Positions 26,189-35,037 are shown, numbered from the stretch's first letter. The stretch is DNA of 64,000 nt from Acidobacteriaceae bacterium (GCA_003134655.1 PLBY01000114.1:1-64000); one strand, 5' to 3'. Program-made: numbers and translations. The notes: generated from the letters alone by a model not told the origin.

Positions 26189-26791
26189 TTGTTTGAGCAG
26201 TGGCGCTGCTCGGAGAACCCAAGATTTTACAGGAGATTCCGTTTTCGCGGCGTGATCGCGGGCGAGGAACAGATCAAACCACGGAGGACACCGAGGACAC
26301 AGAGAATTTTGGGCTCTGTGGATATCGGGCTCAAAAATATTTTCTTGAAACCGCTGTTTCGCAGCGGGCGGGCACGGGTATGGCTTTCTGACGCGTTTTC
26401 TAGAGGTACCCCCCTCCCCCTCTATTGCGCTCGTCGCCAGTGTTTATGCGGGTTTGCGCGATGGCGAGTGCGCAGAGGGCATTTTGGATCTTTATTTCAA
26501 ATAACTTACGGGCAAAATCTTCACAACAAAGCACTTAGCTTCGCTGCCGGAAAACCGATCACTGCCTCCGCCTCGACCATGTTCTGCTTATTCTGTTTTG
26601 GGCGCAAGGTCAGATGTCACAACTAGCCTATGGATTTTCGCGCGGACGGGAAGGCAAAATCCGTTCTGCTCCGCGCGAGATCCCTCGCTCCGCCTGAATG
26701 GCGGCTACGCTCGGGATGACGCCGATAAGAACGATAGGCCGTCTTTGCAATCGCGACGCTACCGCCAATGGTCTCCCCGGTTCGGCTTGGT
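26189..26791. other. 600-bp intergenic region with repeat fragments
   Basis: No gene is supported here. It contains an ACCACGGAGGACACCGAGG-type word cluster (about 26276-26310); the same family recurs, on the other strand, inside mnmG. A pyrimidine-rich tract follows (CCCCCCTCCCCCTC near 26409), then an AT-rich stretch around 26490-26545. One copy of a ~55-bp repeat at 26675-26731 has a second copy at 27651-27712. Short open frames here have repeat-derived sequences and are not credible. Confidence 0.5.
26675..26731. repeat. Copy 1 of a ~55-bp repeat flanking the GT2 gene
   Basis: This segment contains GAGATCC, CTCCGCCTGAA, CGGCT and GGATGACGCCGATA in order. The same blocks in the same order and orientation occur at 27651-27712, on the other side of the glycosyltransferase gene. 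Confidence 0.6.
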
Positions 26792-27574
26792 TTACTCCGC
26801 CGGCGGGCGCGAGAAACTCACGGCAAACGGGGTTTGGGGCTTGTCTTCGCCCTGGCGTAGCCAGCGGCGGCGCGGGGTGAAACGGTAACGGATTAGGGTC
26901 CATATCGCCTGCAATCCATCGGAGTGGCGGATTTTCTTTCCTTCGTCCGCCGAACGCGGATGGTACTGGATGGGGACTTCTTCGATCTTCTCGCCCATGC
27001 GGCAGAGTTTCGCGGTGACTTCCGGACAGAACTCGAAGCGATGACACGACAGTTGAACCTGTGACAAGAGCGAGCGGCGAACCGCTTTATAGCAGGTGGC
27101 TTCGTCGTGAATGCCCGCACCGTACAGAAAGTTGGTGAGGTGGGTCAGCAGCTTGGCTCCGAGAAAGAAACGCAGGCCGCGCTCGGGACGGTCGGGGCGC
27201 ACGCCGTAGACGACATTCGCCCTGCCTTCTTCGAGCGGTCGGAGCAATGCGGGGTAATCCTGCGGATCGTATTCCAGATCGGAGTCCTGGATCAGCACGT
27301 ACTCGCCGCGTGCATAAGAAAGCGCGGTGCGAATGGCTGCGCCCTTGCCACAGTTTTTCTCGTGGAATACGACGGTGACGTCGTCCATCGGCGGCAGCGC
27401 CTTCAACTTCTCCCGGGTACCGTCGGTTGAGCCGTCGTCGACGATGACGATTTCCTTTTTCACCGGCGAGGCGTGGATCGCTTGCAACAGTTCGTCCACG
27501 TGGGCGGCCTCGTTGTAGACGGGTACGATCACCGACACGGAGCCCTTCCAGCGGTCTTTCATTGCTCGATCCAT
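26792..27574 (-). CDS. Family 2 glycosyltransferase (dolichyl-phosphate-mannose synthase-like)
   Basis: This protein of about 260 aa has a single GT-A domain. SVIVPVYNEAAHVDELL opens the fold, IVDDGSTDGT is the nucleotide-sugar-binding aspartate region, and IQDSDLEYDP is the DxD-like metal motif. It lacks C-terminal membrane helices, so it would transfer a sugar from UDP- or GDP-sugar to polyprenyl phosphate or a membrane-associated acceptor at the cytoplasmic face. The divergent gene 27799 encodes a GT39/ArnT-like membrane transferase that would use such lipid-linked sugars, so a functional pair is plausible. The start is uncertain (ATG 27574 or 27562); no clear ribosome-binding site. Two copies of a ~55-bp repeat flank the gene. 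Confidence 0.85.
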   Translation of the reverse strand: MDRAMKDRWKGSVSVIVPVYNEAAHVDELLQAIHASPVKKEIVIVDDGSTDGTREKLKALPPMDDVTVVFHEKNCGKGAAIRTALSYARGEYVLIQDSDLEYDPQDYPALLRPLEEGRANVVYGVRPDRPERGLRFFLGAKLLTHLTNFLYGAGIHDEATCYKAVRRSLLSQVQLSCHRFEFCPEVTAKLCRMGEKIEEVPIQYHPRSADEGKKIRHSDGLQAIWTLIRYRFTPRRRWLRQGEDKPQTPFAVSFSRPPAE

Positions 27575-27650
27575 TGGTCGATCCGTCGCTGCGCGGGTTG
27601 GCCACGATGCAGTTGCCAAGGAAGCATGCTCCAGCACATCTAATGGTTTG

Positions 27651-27712
27651 CGCGTGAGATCCTTCCCTCCGCCTGAAGAACGGCTCCGGTCAGGATGACG
27701 CCGATATAAACG
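27651..27712. repeat. Copy 2 of a ~55-bp repeat flanking the GT2 gene
   Basis: This segment contains GAGATCC, CTCCGCCTGAA, CGGCT and GGATGACGCCGATA in the same order as at 26675-26731, with small differences between blocks. It sits upstream of the glycosyltransferase start. Confidence 0.6.
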
Positions 27713-27798
27713 AGAACTGTACTACTACCCTCGGTCGAAAATACGCGTAGGTCTGACTATTTTCTAGCATAGTATCATTTTGGAACCGACTCTCTAGC

Positions 27799-29379
27799 AT
27801 GCATCCACCCGAAGCCGCGGTGAACCAATACCAAAGCGCAGCCGCTTCACCGCCCCCACACGACTCTGCACGCCGGACTACCGGGCTGACCCTTCTTTTG
27901 CTGATGGCGGCAGGGACCGTCGTTCGATTCCTATACCTGACGCGCAAGCCCTTCTGGTTTGATGAGTCGTTCAGCGCGGAAGTCGCGCGGATCAGTTGGG
28001 GCAACTTCCTACACCTATTGTGGTGGCGCGAAGCCAACATGTCGCTGTACTACGTGCTGCTGCGGATCTGGCTGCAGTTTGGGCACAGCGAGTTTTACAT
28101 TCGCAGCCTTTCGGTCGTGATTGCAGTGGCCACGATTCCGGCAATCTACTGGCTGACCCGGCTGCTCTATGACCGTCGAGTGGCGTTGGTCGCGGCCGCT
28201 CTGTTCGCGTTCAACGCTTACAGTGTCCGCTACGCTCAGGAAGCGCGCAGCTACGCCCTCTTCTTATTGCTGGCGACGCTCTCCTCGGCTTTCTTGATTG
28301 CCTTGATCCACGAGCCTGTGCGCCGCAACCGCGTTGGCTATGTGCTGGTCAGCATTCTGGCCGTCTATGCACACTTTTACGCGCTACTGTTATTGGCGGC
28401 GCACTGGCTGGCCTTGCGCTGGCTGGGAAGTGGTGAGGGGTGTACAGAGCGATCCGGAGCAAAGCTGTCTGCCCAACTGCGGCGCGCCTGGATCACGATT
28501 GGCGTCGCCGTGCTCCCTCTGCTCGTGTTTGTGGCCAAGACGGGAGCCGGACCGATCCGCTGGATTCAGAGGCCCGGAGTCCATGATCTGTTCGAGTTCG
28601 TCGAGCACCTGGCAGGAGGTAACAGCTGGCCTCTGCTGGCGCTCTGCAGCGTAGCTTGCATTGTGGCCGTAGCACCTTTGGGCAAGTCGCTCTGGACGCG
28701 CGGCCAGGCTTGGGAAGTTTGGCGCTGCCAATTTCTGCTTCTGTGGCTGGTGTTCCCTGTCCTGCTGACGGTTCTGCTGTCATTCGCGCGCCCGGTCTTC
28801 TTAAGTCGCTATATGATCTTCTGCCTGCCCGCGCTGTTGATTCTGGTGGCCGCGGGCCTGGCGCGGCTGCGGCAATCCTGGCTGCTGACGGTGGCTCTGA
28901 CCGGGATCCTGCTTCTGTGCATGCAGGGAGTATTGTTCGTCTACGGAAACGACTTTGACACTGAGCGGGACGCGTCGGGGGCGGCGGCAGGCTTCATTCT
29001 CGATCACGCGCAGCCCGGCGATGCTGTCGTCTTCCACATCGCGGCGACGCGCATTCCCTACGAATTTGTCCGCTCGCTGCGCTCTGGGCAGAATACCGCC
29101 AGCGCTATGTTCACGGCCCAACTCGGGCCTGAGATTCTGTTCCCAGATCACGGAGCGGGGCTCGACTATGGCGACTTCACAGGCAAACCGACAGCGGATT
29201 TTCTGCGGGCGGCGATGCAGAGCCATCCGCGGGTGTGGGTCATGCTGATGAACAACGGGCCCGCGGAGAGCCCGGATGCCACGACCGTGATGCTCACGAA
29301 GCTTCTTCCGGAAGCGTTTCCCAAGATGAAGAGCTGGCATTTCGCGAAGGTTGAAGTCCGGCTCTACAGCGAGAAGTAG
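27799..29379 (+). CDS. GT39/ArnT-like polyprenyl-phosphate-sugar glycosyltransferase
   Basis: This 526-aa polytopic membrane protein has about 10-11 hydrophobic segments. The first loop carries KPFWFDESFSAEVAR; the Asp-Glu pair is the expected catalytic/metal site of GT-C transferases (PMT/ArnT type). AQEARSYALFLLLATLS is another typical block. A soluble C-terminal region (~residues 395-526) would face the periplasm. It would transfer a sugar from a polyprenyl-phosphate donor to a lipid or protein. The divergent GT2 gene could supply the lipid-linked sugar. A possible -10-like TAGCAT/TAGTAT lies about 25-35 bases upstream of the ATG. Confidence 0.82.
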   Translation: MHPPEAAVNQYQSAAASPPPHDSARRTTGLTLLLLMAAGTVVRFLYLTRKPFWFDESFSAEVARISWGNFLHLLWWREANMSLYYVLLRIWLQFGHSEFYIRSLSVVIAVATIPAIYWLTRLLYDRRVALVAAALFAFNAYSVRYAQEARSYALFLLLATLSSAFLIALIHEPVRRNRVGYVLVSILAVYAHFYALLLLAAHWLALRWLGSGEGCTERSGAKLSAQLRRAWITIGVAVLPLLVFVAKTGAGPIRWIQRPGVHDLFEFVEHLAGGNSWPLLALCSVACIVAVAPLGKSLWTRGQAWEVWRCQFLLLWLVFPVLLTVLLSFARPVFLSRYMIFCLPALLILVAAGLARLRQSWLLTVALTGILLLCMQGVLFVYGNDFDTERDASGAAAGFILDHAQPGDAVVFHIAATRIPYEFVRSLRSGQNTASAMFTAQLGPEILFPDHGAGLDYGDFTGKPTADFLRAAMQSHPRVWVMLMNNGPAESPDATTVMLTKLLPEAFPKMKSWHFAKVEVRLYSEK

Positions 29380-29404
29380 TTCGCACCGCGAACGGACTTG
29401 ATCC

Positions 29405-29531
29405 GCCGAAGAGCGACCACCGGGCTGAAGCCCGCGCTCATTGCACGGCGCTTACGCGGCCCTGAAGGGCCGCTCTTCCACTGGTTGATTGCACGCCGCT
29501 GACGTGGGTCATGGAAGGGCCGCTTCTTCCC
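29405..29531. repeat. GAAGGGCCGCT(C)TTCCAC direct-repeat cluster
   Basis: GGGCTGAAGCCCGC, CGGCCCTGAAGGGCCGCTC and a second GAAGGGCCGCTTCTTCC occur in about 125 bp. GCACGGCGCTTACG is echoed by GCACGCCGCTGACG. Several words are themselves palindromic. This is the main content of the gap between the GT39 gene and the TPR lipoprotein. Confidence 0.5.
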
Positions 29532-29619
29532 ACCGGTACCGCGTGCGGGGGCGTGGCGGCGCATGCCCGTCGGCGGCGTATGAATTGGGAGTTTGTCGGA
29601 GGCTGCGAGGCTAAGAAAT

Positions 29620-29648
29620 GGAAAAGCCTCCCTCGGGCGAAGGAGGCT
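29620..29648 (-). terminator. Rho-independent terminator after the TPR lipoprotein gene
   Basis: On the minus strand AGCCTCC (29648-29642) pairs with GGAGGCT (29631-29625) around a 10-base loop. The 3' arm runs directly into TTTTCC. It lies 26 bp past the stop of the TPR lipoprotein gene, at the end of the minus-strand block. Confidence 0.7.
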
Positions 29649-29673
29649 GAAGTCTCGCAACGAAGACTCGCGG

Positions 29674-30510
29674 CTACTTGTCCATCGTGATTCCGCCAGC
29701 CTGGTTTTGCGCGGCCTTCTCGGCCTTCGCTTTCTTCACGCGCAGGGTCTCGTCGACCCAATGGTCCGCAGTCTTCAGATCTTCGGCGCGGGCGGCGAGA
29801 TCGTCGCACTCCACATCGCCTTTTTCGCGGAACATCAGATTCAGGTACGCCATGGCGTCGTCATAGTCGGGACGGATCTGGATCGCCTTGTTGAGGCTCT
29901 CGATGCCTTCCTGAATGGCGGGCGCGTTCTTCACCTTCAACTCGGCGCAGACCTTGGCCTGATCTTTGTTCTTGGGATTCAGGTTCTCTTCCGGCTTCAT
30001 GCCCAGCTTGGCGCGTTCTTCCATGCGGGGCTGGTAGCAGGCGGTCCAGTCGATCACGCCGACGGAGTAGTAAGGCTCGGGATCGTTCGGGTCCAGGTCC
30101 GAGGCCATGCGGTAGTACCTCTTGGCATCGTTCCATTTCTTCTCGTTCAAGTACAGGTAAGCGATACCCTTGGCGGCGTTCACCTTCTGATCCCGAGAGG
30201 GATTGGCGTCGATCACCCTCTGATATTCGTCGATGGCTTGCTGGGCGGTGCGCAGATTATCGGGCGAGTCCACGCCGGGAATGTATTGCGACACAAACGC
30301 TGTAGCTAGGTACATGCGGGCATTGATCAGGCTGGGATCCAGTTGAACCGCCTTCTGGAAATGTTCAATGGCCTGCTCGTAGTGGTTGTTCTTGTAAGAT
30401 TCCACGCCTTTGTTGAGCTGATCGCGCGCCCTCAGCTTGTCACATCCCACAGAGGAGAAAAGCGCCAGCGCTACGGCTGCCAGCGTGATGAGTTTCAGGT
30501 TCTTATTCAT
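29674..30510 (-). CDS. TPR-repeat lipoprotein
   Basis: This 278-aa protein has a lipoprotein signal ending in FSSVGC, so it would be anchored to a membrane facing the periplasm. The mature part is helical TPR repeats: YKNNHYEQAIEHFQKAVQLDP is a textbook unit, with later units near AQQAIDEYQRVIDANP and WNDAKRYYRMASDLDPNDPE. TPR proteins act as scaffolds; the partner is unknown. It is the last gene of the TonB-ExbB-ExbD-ExbD run, 170 bp after the second ExbD, and is followed by a terminator. A link to the energy-transducing complex is possible but inferred only from position. Confidence 0.85.
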   Translation of the reverse strand: MNKNLKLITLAAVALALFSSVGCDKLRARDQLNKGVESYKNNHYEQAIEHFQKAVQLDPSLINARMYLATAFVSQYIPGVDSPDNLRTAQQAIDEYQRVIDANPSRDQKVNAAKGIAYLYLNEKKWNDAKRYYRMASDLDPNDPEPYYSVGVIDWTACYQPRMEERAKLGMKPEENLNPKNKDQAKVCAELKVKNAPAIQEGIESLNKAIQIRPDYDDAMAYLNLMFREKGDVECDDLAARAEDLKTADHWVDETLRVKKAKAEKAAQNQAGGITMDK

Positions 30511-30679
30511 TGCGGTATAAGTCTCCCTCGACAGAGCATCCTAGGCCCAGAGACATCGGTTTGACAAGCGCGGTTTGACAAAGCGCGACAAGCGCGGGCC
30601 GCGGAGGCACGGAAGCGACACGCTCCCGTGCAGTGGGCCGATACGAAATACGCAACTCCGGGCTTGCCGGACGGGCAGT

Positions 30680-31120
30680 TCAGTTGCCCGCTTCGATCTT
30701 CGCGGTAATGAGACCGACCTTGTCCACACCTGCGGCGTGGGCGAGATCAATCACGTTGGCGACATTGGCGAAGGGGATAGCGTCATCGCCCTTCACGAAC
30801 ATAACCTTCTCCGCGCGCTGCTTGTAAATGTCGGTAAGACGGCCCTGCAAGTTGTCCCAGGTCGCGTCTTCGTTGTTGATCTTGACGCCCGGCTCCGAGC
30901 CAGCGCCACGGTCGATCAACTGCACGACGATGGTACGGTCGGGGGTATTGTTCTTGGGGGCGTTGGGCGGGGGCGGCTGAGGAACCAGCGCATCCAGGCC
31001 TTTGGGGGTAACGGGTGAGATCACCATGAAGATGATCAGCAGAACCAGCAGTACGTCAATGAGCGGCGTGACGTTCATGTTTGCATTTTGGCCTCCGCTC
31101 GGGCCAACTGCCATTCCCAT
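30680..31120 (-). CDS. exbD: ExbD/TolR-family biopolymer transport protein (second copy)
   Basis: This 146-aa protein has one N-terminal transmembrane helix and a periplasmic domain. The segment NVTPLIDVLLVLLIIFMVIS holds the conserved membrane aspartate used in proton coupling. ExbD works with ExbB and TonB to energise outer-membrane transport; TolR-type proteins do the same with TolQ. GGAG lies seven bases before the ATG. It starts 12 bp after the first ExbD gene, so the two are translated from one message. The two paralogues differ clearly in the periplasmic domain, which suggests a heteromeric complex rather than a recent duplication. Confidence 0.92.
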   Translation of the reverse strand: MGMAVGPSGGQNANMNVTPLIDVLLVLLIIFMVISPVTPKGLDALVPQPPPPNAPKNNTPDRTIVVQLIDRGAGSEPGVKINNEDATWDNLQGRLTDIYKQRAEKVMFVKGDDAIPFANVANVIDLAHAAGVDKVGLITAKIEAGN

Positions 31121-31132
31121 GGTCGTTCTCCT

Positions 31133-31597
31133 CTATTGGCCGGGCGCAGCCGGAGCTGGCGGGGCGGTTGGAGCCGTTTTCTTCTGATCGGTGAGCAAGC
31201 CAAGGTCATCCACCCCGGCGGCACGAACGCTGTCCACAACCCTCACCACTCCGCCAAAACGGGTCCGCATGTCCGCCTTCACGTACACGCGCTTGTCCTG
31301 CTTGTTGGCGAGGCGATCTTTCACTTTTGTGGTCAGATTATCCACGTCCTGGATCTGGTCGCTGCCGAAATACACCTTGCCATCCCGGGTGATTGAGACC
31401 AGCAGGGCATCTTCCTTGTCGGCGTCCGGCATCTGTTCCGGGTTATTGACCGGGGCCATGTCCACGCTGATGCCTTTCTGCAACATGGGCGTGACCACCA
31501 TGAAGATGATCAGCAGAACCAGCATCACATCCACCATGGGTGTGACGTTGATATCTGAGCTGATCTTCGCTCCTTCGTTTCGTTTCGCTAATGCCAT
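31133..31597 (-). CDS. exbD: ExbD/TolR-family biopolymer transport protein (first copy)
   Basis: This 154-aa protein has the same layout as the following gene: a membrane helix with the proton-relay Asp in NVTPMVDVMLVLLIIFMVVT, then a periplasmic domain ending in a Pro/Ala-rich tail (TAPTAPPAPAAPGQ). The start at ATG 31597 (ALAKRNEGAKISSDIN) fits the usual short cytoplasmic N-terminus. The frame is open further upstream, but the extension is unlike the family. It sits between the ExbB/TolQ gene (142 bp upstream) and the second ExbD gene (12 bp downstream). Confidence 0.92.
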   Translation of the reverse strand: MALAKRNEGAKISSDINVTPMVDVMLVLLIIFMVVTPMLQKGISVDMAPVNNPEQMPDADKEDALLVSITRDGKVYFGSDQIQDVDNLTTKVKDRLANKQDKRVYVKADMRTRFGGVVRVVDSVRAAGVDDLGLLTDQKKTAPTAPPAPAAPGQ

Positions 31598-31738
31598 AGC
31601 TAGGTATCTCCGTACTTCCGCCGCGGGCTTGTTCTGCAGTCGGGGCTGAACCGCGCCCACGGTTAAGTTGGGAAAGCCCGGCGCTGGAAAACTCCAGCGC
31701 CGGACAAGCAACTCACTGCGAACCAGTCCGAGCCGTTC

Positions 31739-32503
31739 TTACCGTCTAATGTCGCCGCGCTTCTTCAGGAAGTAGTCGATCAATTCGCTGGACGAGTTGT
31801 CCATTTCGACGTCGAACGCTTCCACGCGACCGGTCAGATAGTTGAACATCATGACGGCCGGGATGGCGACGAGCAGCCCGATGGCCGTCGTAACCAGCGC
31901 TTCCGCGATACCGCCGGCGACTGCAGCCAGACCGGTGGCCTTGGAGTTGTTGATGCCGATGAAGGCGTTCAGAATGCCCATCACCGTTCCGAACAGTCCC
32001 ACGAAGGGAGCGGTCGAGCCGATGGTGGCGAGACCACCCAGTCCGCGCTTCAGTTCGGCGTGGACGATGGCTTCAGTGCGTTCCAGAGCGCGCTTGGAGG
32101 CTTCAATGGTTTCGCCAGGGATGGCGCCCGGGGAATCCTGGTGAGCCTTGAACTCCATCAGGCCAGCGGTGACAACCTTGGCCAGGTGGCTCTTCTTGTT
32201 GCGCTCGGCAACCTTGATGGCTTCATCGATACGGCCGTCGCGCAGAGCACCCGCTACGGCGGGGGCAAAGGCGCGAGACTGTTTGCGGGCGGCGCTATAG
32301 GCCATCCAGCGGTCGATCATCACGCCGATCGACCAACCGGACATGATGAAGAGAATGATGACGACGGTTCTGGCGACCCAGCCCATTGCCTTCCACAAAC
32401 CTAATGGGTCGGTCGCGATGGCGCCGCCGCCTTCCTGGACGATCCAGGTGGCTGCGACGGAGACGTGACTGAGAAGTGCTGCTGCTACGTGAGTTGCGAA
32501 CAT
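31739..32503 (-). CDS. exbB: ExbB/TolQ-family proton channel protein
   Basis: This 254-aa protein has three transmembrane helices. The first is around residues 36-58 (VARTVVIILFIMSGWSIGVM), and the conserved pair includes LGGLATIGSTAPFVGLFGTV and the last helix TTAIGLLVAIPAVMMFNYLT. These are the diagnostic ExbB/TolQ segments that form the pentameric proton channel around ExbD. A GGAGGG lies upstream of the ATG. The order tonB, exbB, exbD, exbD on one strand argues for a TonB system rather than Tol-Pal; no tolB or pal is present. Confidence 0.92.
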   Translation of the reverse strand: MFATHVAAALLSHVSVAATWIVQEGGGAIATDPLGLWKAMGWVARTVVIILFIMSGWSIGVMIDRWMAYSAARKQSRAFAPAVAGALRDGRIDEAIKVAERNKKSHLAKVVTAGLMEFKAHQDSPGAIPGETIEASKRALERTEAIVHAELKRGLGGLATIGSTAPFVGLFGTVMGILNAFIGINNSKATGLAAVAGGIAEALVTTAIGLLVAIPAVMMFNYLTGRVEAFDVEMDNSSSELIDYFLKKRGDIRR

Positions 32504-32684
32504 GAGTTGCTTTTCCCTCCTCGGAACTCTCTACTTTACTTGGACACTTTGATGCGCTCTGCGGTGCCAACCGCCGGATGAGAATTTCAGGTTACCGGCG
32601 GGTATGCGGCTTTTCGCCACACACGCACGAACCCGGATGGCCATCCTTAGATGTCAACCAAGGGTACGGCGGCCATGCCCGGGC

Positions 32685-32740
32685 TTTTGAAAAGCCCCTC
32701 CCGGCCACCGGGATTCAGGTGGGAAGGGGAGGGCTATGCA
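32685..32740 (-). terminator. Probable terminator after tonB
   Basis: On the minus strand an imperfect hairpin between AGCCCTCCCC (32735 side) and GGGAGGGGCT (32690 side) is followed directly by TTTTC. It lies about 50 bp past the tonB stop. If real, it would partly separate tonB from the exbB-exbD-exbD genes downstream. Confidence 0.45.
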
Positions 32741-32783
32741 CACACTGCTGATACTCGATACGAACCGCGCCACGTTGGGGAGT

Positions 32784-33524
32784 TTAGCCCCCAGCGAGCG
32801 TGAAGTTTACCTGCACCTGCGTGTCGACCTCGACCGGTTCTCCGTTGAGCAGGTACGGCTTGTACTTCCACTGCTTCACGGCTTCGATCGCGGCCGGCGC
32901 CAGCATGGGGTGCCCGCTGATTAACTGCAGGTTCTGAATATTACCCTCTTTGCTGATCTGGGCCTGGAGAACAACCACGCCCTGAATACGCGCCTGGCGC
33001 GCCAGCGGAGGATACGTCGGCGGAACCTTGCGGATCAGCAGACCGGTGCTTACGCCCGAGGACACGCGCACGCGCTGCGGAGTGGCAATCTTCGGCACAG
33101 CGACTGGCGTACTGCTAAGAACGCTGCCGATGACGCCGCCCATCGATCCACCCGGGACTCCACCAGGGACGCCGCCCACCACGCCGGCCGAAGCCATGGA
33201 CGGCGGAGGAGCTTCATCTTCCTGAATCATTTTGATCTGTTTCGGAATCTTGGTGGGCGTGCGCAGCTCACCGTTGACGATGTCGGTCTGGACCACTTTT
33301 ACGTGCTGCACGACCGCGGCTGCGGGCGGTGGAGGCGGAGGCGGAGGCTGGGGGGCCACCAGCAGGAACATCATTTGTCCCTTGGGCAAGGCTTCGGTGA
33401 AAATCAGCGGAATCAGAACCATCACGCCGATGATCATGACTTCCAGCACAAACGCAACCGCGGACGTGCGGCCACGCTGCGTCTTCAACCTGCCGCCGGA
33501 TTCGATAAGACTGTCTTCAAACAT
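32784..33524 (-). CDS. tonB: TonB-family energy transducer
   Basis: This 246-aa protein has an N-terminal membrane anchor (~residues 23-43, VAFVLEVMIIGVMVLIPLIF) and a proline-rich periplasmic spacer including PQPPPPPPPP and glycine repeats. The C-terminal TonB domain has PPTYPPLARQARIQGVVVLQ, the usual YP-x-x-A-x-x-x-x-x-x-G pattern, and VKQWKYKPYLLNGEPVEV. It couples the ExbB/ExbD proton channel to outer-membrane receptors. GGGGGAG lies eight bases before the ATG. It is the first gene of the run, 187 bp after secF, with a possible terminator before exbB. Confidence 0.92.
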   Translation of the reverse strand: MFEDSLIESGGRLKTQRGRTSAVAFVLEVMIIGVMVLIPLIFTEALPKGQMMFLLVAPQPPPPPPPPAAAVVQHVKVVQTDIVNGELRTPTKIPKQIKMIQEDEAPPPSMASAGVVGGVPGGVPGGSMGGVIGSVLSSTPVAVPKIATPQRVRVSSGVSTGLLIRKVPPTYPPLARQARIQGVVVLQAQISKEGNIQNLQLISGHPMLAPAAIEAVKQWKYKPYLLNGEPVEVDTQVQVNFTLAGG

Positions 33525-33711
33525 TGGAATTCTCCCCCTACTTCTTTCAGACCCCTACGAGCATTTAGACACCGACTGCTTCCTGTTTGCTCCCACTTTC
33601 TTTGGCCCGCCCCACGGCCTGTCTGAGCCCGAACGGCGAACCGAGCAAACCCCTCTAACTCCTACATAAGAAGGCGTAATGCAACCACTGCCACCGCCGC
33701 CATCGAGTAAG

Positions 33712-34899
33712 CTACCTAGCTCTACCCGGCATGGCGACCGGACGCTTGCCTTTTTCAATCCGCCAATCCTGGTAAGCCACCAGGATGGGAGCGGCAATCG
33801 CAATCGATGAATACGTCCCGATTAAGATGCCAATCACCAGCGCGAGGCTGAATCCACGAAGCACCTCGCCGCCAAATAAGAAGAGTGCGAGTACGGTAAG
33901 GAAGGTAAGGCCCGCTGTCAAGATCGTTCTGCTGAGGGTCTGATTAATGCTGCGGTTGACGACATCCGCCAGTTTCTCCCGCCGCATGAGTTTAATGTTT
34001 TCCCGGATGCGGTCAAATACCACGATCGTGTCGTTATTAGAGTAACCAATCAGGGTGAGGATGGCCGCGATCACGGTCAGGGTGATGTCGGTATTGGTGA
34101 GAGAGAACGCCCCTACGGTGATGAGGGTATCGTGGAACACCGTGACTACCGCGGCAACGCCGTAAATCCACTCAAACCGGAAGCCCAGGTACACCAGCAT
34201 TCCCAATAGGGAATAGAGGGTGGCCAGTCCAGCCTGTGTGCGCAACTGGCCGCCGACCTGAGGCCCGATAATCTGTGCGTCACGGATGCCGTAGTCGGAA
34301 AGATAGAAACCATCGGAAAGCGCTGAGATCACCTTGGGATCGACCCCTTCTGCGCTCGTCAACTGGTCCAGAGAATTCAAAACGCCTCCCTGAACCTTGT
34401 TCCGATAGTCCAGGATGGCCTGCGCCTGGGCTGCATATTTCGCATCCGCGTCGGTGCCCAGATGGAGCGGGTCTTTTTCGACCAGGTAGCCCTTAACGGT
34501 CAACATGCTGGCATTATTCAGGTCGACCTTGCCCGCGGGAGCAGTAGACCTACCCTGCAGCGCCTTGATGATCGTCAACTTGCCCTGGTCGAGTTCCTGC
34601 TCGCTGGTCTCGCGCACATCGAGGTCAACCAGCACCTCGTTGTTTGCGGCTACGCCGTAACGCTGCAGCTTGAAATTGCGCAAGCCCGCATGATCCAGTT
34701 CGGAGCGGATCGCGTTGTCGTCGGGCGTGTGAGAGAACTTCACATACACAAGCGTTCCGCCGCGGAAGTCGACGCCCCACGGAATGTGGTGCCAGAACAA
34801 CATCGAAAACAGTCCTGCAACGCTGAAGATCAGCGAAAAGGCGAGAAAATACCACTTCTTGCCCAGAAAATCTATGTTGGTATTGCGAAAGAACTCCAC
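33712..34899 (-). CDS. secF: Protein translocase subunit SecF
   Basis: This 395-aa protein has six transmembrane helices. Typical blocks are HIPWGVDFRGGTLVYVKF at the first periplasmic boundary and IGYSNNDTIVVFDRIREN in the membrane core. With SecD and YajC it helps complete Sec-dependent export using the proton gradient. It is longer than the ~310 residues of enterobacterial SecF. The extra sequence is in the first periplasmic domain (~residues 100-210), where LDYRNKVQGGVLNSLDQL resembles a helix-hairpin-helix-like insert. SecD is upstream, separated by ~140 bp that include a short-word repeat cluster. Confidence 0.93.
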   Translation of the reverse strand: MEFFRNTNIDFLGKKWYFLAFSLIFSVAGLFSMLFWHHIPWGVDFRGGTLVYVKFSHTPDDNAIRSELDHAGLRNFKLQRYGVAANNEVLVDLDVRETSEQELDQGKLTIIKALQGRSTAPAGKVDLNNASMLTVKGYLVEKDPLHLGTDADAKYAAQAQAILDYRNKVQGGVLNSLDQLTSAEGVDPKVISALSDGFYLSDYGIRDAQIIGPQVGGQLRTQAGLATLYSLLGMLVYLGFRFEWIYGVAAVVTVFHDTLITVGAFSLTNTDITLTVIAAILTLIGYSNNDTIVVFDRIRENIKLMRREKLADVVNRSINQTLSRTILTAGLTFLTVLALFLFGGEVLRGFSLALVIGILIGTYSSIAIAAPILVAYQDWRIEKGKRPVAMPGRAR

Positions 34900-34956
34900 G
34901 GGTTGTCTTAGCCCCTTATCTATCTATGACTTAGCAAAGATTGGGTGATTTTACGA

Positions 34957-35036
34957 TTGTGTCATTGAGCGATTGAAAACGCAGCGACGGCAGGTTTTTC
35001 AATGACTCAATGACCCGATGACTCAATCACTCAATT
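34957..35036. repeat. Inverted TCATTGAGT-word cluster between secD and secF
   Basis: The left arm GTCATTGAGCGATTGAAAA (from 34961) pairs with the right arm TTTTTCAATGACTCAATGAC (from 34995). The right side continues with more copies of the same word (GATGACTCAATCACTCAATT). It fills the gap between secD and secF and would form a long hairpin in the transcript. Confidence 0.65.
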
Positions 35037-35037
35037 C

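Noticed and set aside
26189-26791. Small open frames in the intergenic region (for example 26598-26888)
   Set aside because: They run through dispersed repeat DNA and overlap the GT2 gene; no ribosome-binding site or family sequence supports them.
34995-35036. Direct CAATGACTCAATGAC repeats as a possible CRISPR array
   Set aside because: The units are 8-12 bp, there are no unique spacers and no cas genes are present. The pattern is a short-word cluster.
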